From Buttiauxella agrestis ATCC 33320 (GTDB lineage Bacteria > Pseudomonadota > Gammaproteobacteria > Enterobacterales > Enterobacteriaceae): a stretch of 42,920 bases of DNA. The stretch spans positions 1 to 42,920 of the forward strand of contig NZ_JMPI01000028.1 in assembly GCF_000735355.1 (NCBI RefSeq). Direction: 5' to 3'. Below the pieces are notes generated by a model. It had not been told where the DNA came from. It ran no database searches and worked only from the letters and a program-made list of their open reading frames with translations. Position 1 is the first letter of the stretch. Each line of letters opens with the position of its first letter. The position numbers were made by a program, and so were the translations under genes. Shown here in pieces: positions 27,415 through 36,500 of this stretch.

Positions 27415-29022
27415 TTATTCCAGACACCAACTCCCTTCAGCAAGCGATAAACGCTCGGTTAAATTCAGATTCTTCAGGAACACCTCATCGTGTGAAACCA
27501 CAACCATTGCTCCCTGGTAGTGGCACAACATGGTTTCGAGTGCCTGAATTGACGGTAAATCCAGATGGTTGCCAGGTTCATCAAGCAAAAGTAATTGCGG
27601 CGTGGGATCGGCATACAGCACACAAGCTAGCGCGGCTTTCAAGCGTTCGCCGCCGCTCAGTGAGCCGCTGGGCGCCTGGATTTTATCTGCGTCCAGGCCA
27701 ATCTGCGCCAGCCGCATACGCAAATCGGCTTCCCCTGATATGCGATTGGTTTCCAGGATTTGCTCAAGAACCGTGCGCCGTGGATCAAGTGTGGCGAGGT
27801 GTTGATCAAGCCAGACACTCTGCTCAACAACCCGGCACTCTCCGGCTGAAGGCTTGAGTTTCCCCGCCAGAACTTTCAATAAGGTGGATTTCCCACAGCC
27901 GTTATTCCCGACGACACCGATACGTTGCTGGGCGGTTAACGTCAGATTCAACGGCGAGACAAAGTTAGCCACGAAGGGAAGTTGGACATCATTTAGTTCG
28001 CCAATCTGGCGACGCGAGGGCGAACTCACTGCCAGCGAATGCACGACGATGGCGGCGTTTTCCTCCACCTGGCTTGCCGCTTCGCGCACCCGTTGGTCGA
28101 GAGTCGAGAGCGTGGCGGCATGCTGCTGGTGCAATTTACCCGCTGATGCTTCACTTCGTTGCTTCTGTCCGCCGAGTAAAATTTTAGCCTGATTGGCTTC
28201 GCGCCCCTGGCGGTTTCCTCGCGCCTGCCGTTTTTCAAGGCGTTCTTTTTGCTCGCGAAGGGCTTTTTGTTCACGCTGACGCTCGCGTTTGCGTAATTCA
28301 TACTGTTGCAGCGTGGCTTGTGTTTCCTGCGCTTTGAGCTGTGCATAGAGCGAATAGTTACCGCCGTAGCTGCTCAATCCTTGCGATGATAGCTCCACAA
28401 TTCGCGACAGGGATTGCAGTAAATCCCGGTCATGGCTGACTACCAATAATCCTCCGGGCCAGCGCTGTAACTGTGCAATCAGTGCCTGTCGGGCGGCGCG
28501 GTCGAGGTGGTTGCTGGGTTCATCCAGAATCAAAAAATCGGCGTCGGAAAGCCATGCGCCAATCAGCGAAACGCGCATAGATTCACCGCCGCTTAACCGT
28601 TGGGCGGGCGTTGATGCTTCCAGGTATCCCAGGCCGCAGCGCTCCAGTTCATGTTGTAGCTGCTGACGGATATCCCAGTGGTTGCCGACAGTATCAAAAT
28701 CCAGGGGAGACACACTGCCCATTTCGATACGTTCCAGCGCAGCAATAATATTCCCGACACCCGCCAGTTCAGCGACGGTTTTGTCTGCCCAGGCGGTAAC
28801 TTGTTGCGCCAGGTAATACACCGAGCCGGAGCGGATACAGCGCCCGGACGACGGGGAGGTTTTGCCCGCCAGAATTTGTGCAAGCACGCTTTTCCCCACG
28901 CCATTGCGCCCGACCAGGCCAGTGTGTCGTGAGTCGAAACTTTCGTTAAGTTGAGTGAACAGCGGTGTGCCGTCAGGTAAGGTAAAACCAACGCTTTCCA
29001 GCGCGATATAAATATTCGTCAT
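27415..29022 (-). CDS. ABC-F family ATPase, not one of the E. coli housekeeping four
   Basis: Cytosolic twin-ATPase protein with no membrane domain, 535 residues; ABC-F proteins act on the ribosome as translation factors or antibiotic-protection proteins. Domain 1 has Walker A GRNGVGKSV, signature RLSGGESMRVSL and Walker B FLILDEPSNHLD; domain 2 has GNNGCGKSTLL, SLSGGERLKAALA and LLLLDEPGNHLD. The interdomain linker (about residues 225-305) is a highly charged Arg/Gln/Lys-rich helix region. I do not recognise it as EttA, Uup, YbiT or YheS. ATG 29022 has GGAG upstream; a further ATG at 29073 would add an unrelated 17-residue segment. Confidence 0.87.
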   Translation of the reverse strand: MTNIYIALESVGFTLPDGTPLFTQLNESFDSRHTGLVGRNGVGKSVLAQILAGKTSPSSGRCIRSGSVYYLAQQVTAWADKTVAELAGVGNIIAALERIEMGSVSPLDFDTVGNHWDIRQQLQHELERCGLGYLEASTPAQRLSGGESMRVSLIGAWLSDADFLILDEPSNHLDRAARQALIAQLQRWPGGLLVVSHDRDLLQSLSRIVELSSQGLSSYGGNYSLYAQLKAQETQATLQQYELRKRERQREQKALREQKERLEKRQARGNRQGREANQAKILLGGQKQRSEASAGKLHQQHAATLSTLDQRVREAASQVEENAAIVVHSLAVSSPSRRQIGELNDVQLPFVANFVSPLNLTLTAQQRIGVVGNNGCGKSTLLKVLAGKLKPSAGECRVVEQSVWLDQHLATLDPRRTVLEQILETNRISGEADLRMRLAQIGLDADKIQAPSGSLSGGERLKAALACVLYADPTPQLLLLDEPGNHLDLPSIQALETMLCHYQGAMVVVSHDEVFLKNLNLTERLSLAEGSWCLE

Positions 29023-29076
29023 AGGTACTCCACAGATGCCAGAAACTGACCCGAAAATCCGGGGCAAGAACATTGG

Positions 29077-29091
29077 CCGTCACGGTGACGG
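29077..29091. promoter_or_regulatory. Palindrome in the ABC-F upstream region
   Basis: CCGTCACGGTGACGG is a perfect 15-base palindrome (7-bp arms, one central base) 55 bases upstream of the ABC-F start codon. It could be an operator or an mRNA leader hairpin; on the coding strand a five-codon open frame (MLPSP-stop) ends inside it. Confidence 0.4.
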
Positions 29092-29222
29092 CAGCATCAA
29101 TAGCGCATTGGACGAATACCTATAGAGAAGAAATGAAGTGAGCTATTTTAATTCAGGAAACGATAAAGTAAAGAGTCGGATTTTTTTTGAGCAGAATCGC
29201 CTCGTCAGACAGGAGACTAAAA

Positions 29223-29678
29223 TTGAGAAAGCGACCCGCAGCCAGATTGTTGATTATTGACGAAGCAGGGCGATTATTACTGTTCAGATACACCCACAAG
29301 GATGATGCGCTGGCAGGCAAGTCTTATTGGGCCACGCCGGGTGGTGGCGTTGAAGCAGGTGAATCCTTCGAGCAAGCCGCTATCAGGGAGCTACAGGAAG
29401 AAACGGGCATTGTTTGCCAGGATATGGGGGAGTCTGTCGCGCGCAGAGACTTCATCATGAAGCTACCCAGCGGGGAAATCGTTCAGGCGCAGGAGCGGTA
29501 TTACGTGGTGCGCTCGGGCAGTCATGCGATAAATACCCAGTGCTGGAGCCATAATGAAGTTAAAATTATCAGCGACCATCACTGGTGGAGTGCGGACGAG
29601 TTACGCGCGACTTCTGATTTGGTTTATCCGCACAATCTGACTGAAATGATCGAAACAGCGTTTAAAAGCCATCAATAA
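29223..29678 (+). CDS. Nudix hydrolase
   Basis: Hydrolase of nucleoside-diphosphate-linked substrates, 151 residues. The Nudix box GGGVEAGESFEQAAIRELQE-ETGI fits the GX5EX7REUXEEXGU consensus completely. I start it at TTG 29223 because AGGAG lies seven bases upstream and the protein then opens RKRPAARLLIIDEAGRLLLF, the usual family beginning; an earlier TTG at 29187 lacks a binding site. It is followed 10 bases later by a VOC protein, probably cotranscribed. Substrate unknown. Confidence 0.87.
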   Translation: MRKRPAARLLIIDEAGRLLLFRYTHKDDALAGKSYWATPGGGVEAGESFEQAAIRELQEETGIVCQDMGESVARRDFIMKLPSGEIVQAQERYYVVRSGSHAINTQCWSHNEVKIISDHHWWSADELRATSDLVYPHNLTEMIETAFKSHQ

Positions 29679-29688
29679 GGAGAACTTT

Positions 29689-30051
29689 ATGAGCGCAGAA
29701 TTTAAAGGTGGGATTGATATTGCCATCAAAGTCCCGCCCCATCAGTTTCAACAGACACTCGATTTTTACCGCAATGTTCTCGGGCTTCCTGAGATCACCG
29801 ATAAACCGCCTGCCACCGGGTTCGAACTTGGCCCGAACCGCTTGTGGATAGATGAAGCGCCTGCATTAAGCCAGGCTGAAGTTTGGCTCGAACTGTTTAC
29901 CCCGGATTTCAAGCAGGCTGAAAAACATATTGCTGATTCTGGCGTTGTTCGCTGTGATGCGGTCGAGCCACTACCGGAGGGTTTTAAAGGAGGATGGGTG
30001 ATGAGCCCATGCAATATCGTTCATATGCTTCGCGAACCTGAGGCCTGGTGA
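29689..30051 (+). CDS. VOC (glyoxalase/bleomycin-resistance-like) family protein
   Basis: A 120-residue single-domain vicinal-oxygen-chelate protein. Family features are FYRNVLGLPEITDKP, ELGPNRLWIDEAP, VWLELFTPDFKQAEKHI and the closing WVMSPCNIVHMLREP. Some potential metal ligands (His13-equivalent) are not obvious, so enzymatic activity is uncertain. AAGGAG precedes the ATG. It is 10 bases downstream of the Nudix gene. Confidence 0.82.
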   Translation: MSAEFKGGIDIAIKVPPHQFQQTLDFYRNVLGLPEITDKPPATGFELGPNRLWIDEAPALSQAEVWLELFTPDFKQAEKHIADSGVVRCDAVEPLPEGFKGGWVMSPCNIVHMLREPEAW

Positions 30052-30171
30052 GATTTCGTTAACGGCGCACAAAAACGCAAACTAATCTATTGACGCAGAG
30101 CAACCGATAACTGTGCGTTATTTATTCAGGGCGTGATACGATGAACCTCATTCATTGAAAGGTAAATCATC

Positions 30172-30336
30172 ATGTCCTTCTTAGATTCCGCAATGAAACG
30201 CTTCAAAAATGCCGCTAACGGCACCGTGACATGTCCGATCTGTGGCAACAAATCCCAGTTTGCCGCCAGCAAAATCCGTCAGGGGCAAACGTTGCTCTGC
30301 CCAAAATGCAAATCACTCTTCGTCGTTCCGCGCTGA
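30172..30336 (+). CDS. Zinc-ribbon microprotein (YnfU-like)
   Basis: A 54-residue protein, MSFLDSAMKRFKNAANGTVT followed by CPICGNKSQF and LLCPKCKSLFVVPR. The two CPxC knuckles (Cys21/Cys24 and Cys43/Cys46) form a four-cysteine zinc ribbon. The layout resembles the E. coli small zinc-binding protein YnfU, but sequence identity beyond the cysteines is limited, so no symbol is assigned. AAAGG lies nine bases before the ATG. Function unknown; possibly a nucleic-acid or protein adaptor. Confidence 0.78.
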   Translation: MSFLDSAMKRFKNAANGTVTCPICGNKSQFAASKIRQGQTLLCPKCKSLFVVPR

Positions 30337-30394
30337 TTATTCTTTTTGGCACGCCTGACGAAAATCCCGCAAGAATAAAACGAACAAGTTTTAA

Positions 30395-30405
30395 CCTATA
30401 CTTTG
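30395..30405 (+). promoter_or_regulatory. Sigma-S-like -10 element upstream of the glucan synthase
   Basis: CCTATACTTTG closely matches the extended sigma-S -10 motif TCTATACTTAA, and no good sigma-70 -35 hexamer is seen at the expected distance. It lies about 115 bases upstream of the start codon at 30519. This suggests stationary-phase or osmotic-stress expression; inference from sequence only. Confidence 0.45.
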
Positions 30406-30518
30406 AAGAATCTTGCAGCTGTTAAATCCCTGATGCCTGACACCCCATCCTGAGAGAACGTTTCTGATTTGATTGAACAACTGCTCCTGCGCGTTCACAT
30501 CGCCTGACGAGCAAATTC

Positions 30519-33500
30519 ATGAAATTAAATTTAAAACAGTGGTTTACCGCGAGTAACACACTGGAGCCCCATTCAGAAATTCCTGGCTGGTTGGGTACAG
30601 AACCCGCAAACGAAAGTCCTATCAAATCAGAGCTATTTTCTGCCGCTCAAATGGAACGTTACGGTCAGAAGCTGGCGCGTTCCCACAAAATATCGACCAC
30701 CAGGCTGCCTTACTATTTGCTTAAACGCCTGGAAGATAACGAAGCGATCATTACCAGCAACTGTTATCTGCTCAACGCGGGTGAAAAATCAGGTATTACG
30801 CCTGCGGGTGAATGGCTGCTGGATAACTATTATCTGATCGAAGAACAGATCCGCGTGGTTCGCCATCATTTGCCCAAGAACTTTGGTAAGGGGCTTCCAC
30901 CGCTCGCCGCTCCGCACAATTGCCCACGTATTTATGATATTGCCTCCGAAGCCATTGCGCATGCCGATGGGCGTTGGGATGCGGTCAGTCTCACCAGTTA
31001 TATTGCGGCGTATCAGCAGGTAACGCCGTTAACACTCGGCGAGCTTTGGGCGCTGCCGGGCATGTTGCGCCTGGCGCTGATTGAGAATTTACGCCGGGTC
31101 AGTATCGAAGTGGCCGAAGCTCAGAAAGAGCGCAATCTGGCAGATGTCTGGGTAACGCGAATTTTTGAATGTGCCGAAAACACCCCAGCCGATTTGATTA
31201 TGGTGATTGCGGATATGGCCCGTTCGCGCCCGCCATTAAGCAGTGCTTTTGTGGCGGAACTGGTTCGCCGCTTACAGGGGCGAGGGAATATGCTCTCTTT
31301 GCCGCTGACCTGGGTTGAACAGCGCCTGGCGGAAACCGGTGTCACGACCGATTATCTGATTCATCGCTTTAACCAGCAACTTGCCGCCAGCCAGCTTTCC
31401 GTCAGTAACAGCATCGCCGGTTTGCGCCTGCTTAGTGAAACCAACTGGGCAGATTTCGCCGAAGCCATGAGCCTGGTTGAACAAACATTGCGTAGCGATC
31501 CGTCGGGGATTTACCCGGCCATGCATTTTGATACCCGCGACCATTATCGGCACATCATTGAAATACTCGCCAGGCACAGCCATCACAGTGAGCCGGAAGT
31601 TGCGTGTCATATTCTGGGGATGGCTCAGGCTGCGGACGCCGCATCGCCGGGGCATCATGTGGGGTATTACTTAATCGGTGAAGGGCGCGTAGCACTTGAA
31701 CAACAGCTTGGGGCCAATACGTCCTGGGTGGTGCGGTTGCGCCACAGCTTTAATCAAATTCCGCTGCTTTCCTGGCTGGGTAGTCTCAGCCTGTTGACGA
31801 CTGCCTTTACTGCCCACGTATTGTCCCGTACCCATGAACAAGGTATGACCTGGCCGCTGGTGCTTCTGGCGCTGCCGTTGGTGGTGATAGTCAGCCAGTT
31901 AGCAGTCAATTTGCTGAGTGAAGCCACAACCCGCTTTCGCTCACCCATGCCGTTGCCACGCATGGATTTCTCGACGGGCATTCCGCCTGAGTTTTGCTCG
32001 ATGGTGGTGATTCCTTGTCTGCTCACCAGTCGGGCGGGAATCGACCGTCTGCTTAACAGCCTGGAAGTGTGCTATCTCGGTAATAACACGCCAAACCTGT
32101 ACTTTGCATTACTGACGGATTTCGCCGACTCCCCGGATGAAAATTCGGTGGCAAATGACGAGTTGCTGCACTGGGCGGAAGCGCAAATGCAGAATCTGAA
32201 CCGGCGCTATGCCTCTGTCTCCCAGCCTCTGTTTTTCCTGCTTCACCGCTCGGCGCAGTGGAATGAACAGCAAAACGTCTGGATGGGGTATGAGCGTAAG
32301 CGCGGCAAACTGTCGATGCTGAACAGTTGGTTACGCGAACCCGCAGCGCAGTTTTCTGAAGTCCACGGCAATGTCATCACGCCACCCTCCGGCGTGAGAT
32401 ATGTCATCACCCTGGATAGCGATACCGTTCTGCCGCGAGATACAGCTCATAAACTGGTGGCGACGATGGCGCACCCGCTCAATCACCCGGTATACGACCC
32501 GGTAAAACAGCGCGTCGTGAAAGGGTATGGGATTTTGCAGCCTGGGCTTGCGGAGGAAATTCCGCGTGACGGGCAGGGGCGTTATGCGGCGATGTCCAGT
32601 AATGTGCCGGGGAATGACCCGTACTCGATGATGTCATCGGATATTTATCAGGACTTGTTTGGCGAAGGATCTTTTGTCGGGAAGGGCATTTATGATGTCG
32701 ATACTTTTGCGCAAGCCACGCGTAATACCTGCCCGGAAAACCTGGTACTGAGCCATGATTTACTTGAAGGATGCTATGCCCGCTCGGGGTTGCTCAGTGA
32801 AGTTCTGCTTTACGAGCAGTACCCTAATAATTACCTGACTGATGTATCCCGACGTACCCGCTGGATACGCGGTGACTGGCAGTTGCTTAACTGGCTGAAA
32901 TTCAACGTCAGAAAGGCAGACGGAACGCATGACAAAAACCCGCTGACCACGCTTTCACGCTGGAAATTGCTGGATAATTTACGCCGCAGCCTGGTCGCTC
33001 CGTCATTTCTGATACTGCTGTTTTGCGCCATTTTACTGGTGCCGAATCCCTTGTTCTGGCTGGCGGTGCTGGCCGTTGTGCTGCTACTTCCTGGCGCGTT
33101 GGTTCTGGCCCAGGATATTGTGAATAAACCCGCCCGACGACCGTTCTTGCAGCATCTCAAACTGGTTTCTTACGGAGGGCTTAAACGTCTGATGCGCGTT
33201 GGCATGGGGTTTATCACGCTTCCTCATGAAGCCGGGTATTCGCTTCAGGCCATTGCGGTAACGTTATGGCGTCTGAGCATTAGCCATCACAACCTCAATC
33301 AGTGGGCCAGTTTTGACCAACACGTGTCAGGAGCCAAAACATCACCGCTGCGTTTTTATCGTGCGATGTGGCTCAATGTGGTTTCAGGTATGGCGTTAAT
33401 CGCTGTGACATCCTGGCTTTCACCGATGCTGCTGTTTTTTGCGGTGCCCATTGGCGTTCTGTGGTGCCTGGCTCCTTTGTTATTAAGCTGGTTGAGCCGC

Positions 33501-36500
33501 GAACCTGTCCGCCAGGCCATCACGTTTAATGCTGAAAACAAACGCCTGTTGCGCCAGAGTAGCCGCGAGATCTGGGCCTTTTTTGAAACGTTTGTCACTG
33601 AGAAAGAAAACTGGCTGCCGCCGGATAACTACCAGGAAATTCCCCAGCCGGTGATTGCGCACCGCACTTCGCCGACCAACATCGGTTTGTCGCTGATGGC
33701 CAACCTGACGGCGTGGGATTTTGGTTATATTCCGCAAGGTGACATGCTGCAACGCATCACGCTGACGCTCGACACGCTGGATAAAATGGAGCATTACCGG
33801 GGGCATTTATATAACTGGTACGACACGCGCACCCTGGTTCCGCTCAATCCGCGCTATGTCTCAAGTGTGGATAGCGGGAATATGGCCGGGCATTTGCTTA
33901 CCCTTAGCGCGGGTTTAACCGGGCTGCGTAACCAACCTATCCTTAACACCCGGCAATTGCTGATGGGGCTTGAGGATACGTTGCAAATCCTCGAGAAAAC
34001 CTGGGGTCAACATGCCCCGACGTCGTTGCGCCAGTTACACAACCATTGCAAAACGGCGTTGACACTCCATCCGTCGTTACTCTTCCCAGAACTGAAAAAT
34101 ATGCGGGCGCAAAGTAATCGCCTGCACGCCCTGTGTAGTCACGAGGACGGGAGGATTCGCCGCTGGGTGGATCATCTTCAGCATCAGTTAGTGCTTATCT
34201 GCCACGAGTGGGCGCACTTTCTCAGTTGGCTGCCCGCGCAGTGGGAGAGTGAATCGCTACCCACGCTGTCCTGGCTGGCGCAGGCGAAACACAGCGGCGA
34301 AGGCACACCCCCGGAATCCGTGATTCGCCAGGCTCGCACACGTCTGGATATTATTACCGAGCTGGAACAACGCCTGACTGAACACGCCCGAATGGATTTC
34401 GTCTTCCTGTATAACGAAGTCACCAGCCTGTTGAGTGTGGGATATAACTGCGATAACAATAAGCTCGATAACAGCCACTACGATTTACTGCCCTCTGAAA
34501 TTCGCCTGACCAGTTTCCTCGCGATTGCCACCAATCAGTTACCGCTGAAAAGCTGGTTTGCGCTGGGGCGACTTTTTACCACCATTGATAACGAAACGGC
34601 GTTGATGTCGTGGAGCGGATCAATGTTTGAATATCTGATGCCAAACCTGGTGATGCCGACCTATCCCGGAAGCCTGCTCGAAGAGATGAGCCAGTCGGCG
34701 GTGAAACGCCAGATTGACTGGAGCAAAGAGCGGGGCGTGCCGTGGGGGATTTCAGAGTCGGGCTACTATTCCTTCGATGCACTGCAAAATTATCAGTATC
34801 ACGCTTTTGGTGTGCCAGGGCTTGGCTTACGCCGTGGGCTTGCGGATGACATGGTGATCGCCCCATACGCCACCATGATGGCGTTAACTATCTCGCCGCA
34901 TAAAGCCTGTGAAAATCTTCTGAAACTTGAGAAAAACGGCGCTCGTGGTGAATACGGTTTTTATGAGTCGCTGGACTACACGCCGTCACGCCTCGCCAGC
35001 GGCCAGATGTATGCCGTGGTGCGTTCGTGGATGGCGCACCACCAGGGAATGGCATTCCAGGCACTTTCGCATGTGCTTTCAGGTGCGCCGATGGTAGACA
35101 GATTTATGACCAGCCCGGCGTTTCAGTCGGCACGTTTGTTATTGCAAGAACGGGTGCCTGATGCGGTTGAGTTGTACAGCCCGCGCCGTCATTTCGAATC
35201 TCACGAAGGGGTACTGCAACCGGTTCAGTATGAAACCCGCGAGTTTACTGATGTTGATAGCCTGATTCCCGAAGTCCAGTTGTTATCGAATTCAAATTAT
35301 CACCTGATGGTTAGCCAGTCAGGCGGCGGTTACAGCCGCTGGAAAGACCTTGCGCTAACCCGCTGGCGCAGCGACGCGACCTGCGATAACTGGGGCGCGT
35401 TTTGTTATATCAGTGACCCTGTCACAAATGAAGTGTGGAGTAATACCTGGCAACCGCTCGGTGAGCCGGTCAGCCAGTACGACGCGATCTTTACCGATGC
35501 CGGAGCCGAGTTCAAACTTGTGGCGGGAACGGTTGGCGTGAAAACGCAGATTGTTGTCTCCCCCGAAGATGACATTGAGTTGCGCCGCGTGACGCTGCTG
35601 CACCGCGGGCGGCAACCGCGCACCATCGAGCTGACGACTTATGCCGAAGTGGTTCTGGCACCCAATGAAAGTGACATGGCGCATCCGGCATTCAGTAATT
35701 TGTTTATTCAGACGGAGCTGGTCCCTGAGCAGCACGGCATTCTTTGCCATCGTCGCCCTCGCTCGCCGGATGAACGTTGCCCGTGGATGTTTCATACCAT
35801 GGTGGTACACGGGCAGGCGCAAAACGAAATCTCGTTTGAAACTGACCGCGCCAAATTCCTGGGGCGCGGAAGAACGCCAGCCAATGCCGTTGTGACTGAA
35901 CAAGGCGGTTTGCTCAGTAATAGCGTCGGGCCAGTGCTCGACCCGATTCTGGCCATTCGCCAGTCCATCGTTTTACAGCCTGGCTTGCCGGTGACGGTCG
36001 ATATTATTTATGGCGTGACGGAAAGCCGCCAGCAAAGCCTGGCATTGGTGGAGAAATATCATGACCATCCGATTGCCGATCGCGTATTTGAACTCGCGTG
36101 GTCGCATAGCCAGATAGTCTTGCGCCAGATTAACGCCAATGAAGACGATGCAACGCTGTTTAACCGCCTGGCAAGCGCGGTGCTTTTCCCTGGCCCAGAA
36201 CTGCGTGCGGATGCGAAAACGCTGTGTCGTAACCGGCGCGGGCAGTCAGGTTTGTGGGGATGGTCTATTTCCGGCGACCTGCCGATTGTCATTCTTAATA
36301 TCACCAGTGATGAAAGTATTCTGCTCATCACCACCATGATTCAGGCGCACCATTACTGGCGCTTAAAAGGCCTGGCCGTCGATTTAGTGATTCTCAACGA
36401 TAACCCTGGGGGCTATCAGCAGGAGTTACAAAATCAGATAGTAGAACTGCTGATGGCCGGTTCTGAAGCCAGCCAGATAGACAAACCCGGCGGTATCTTT

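Noticed and set aside
29023-29073. N-terminal extension of the ABC-F protein to an ATG at 29073
   Set aside because: The extra residues are not family-like, and a GGAG ribosome binding site fits the ATG at 29022.
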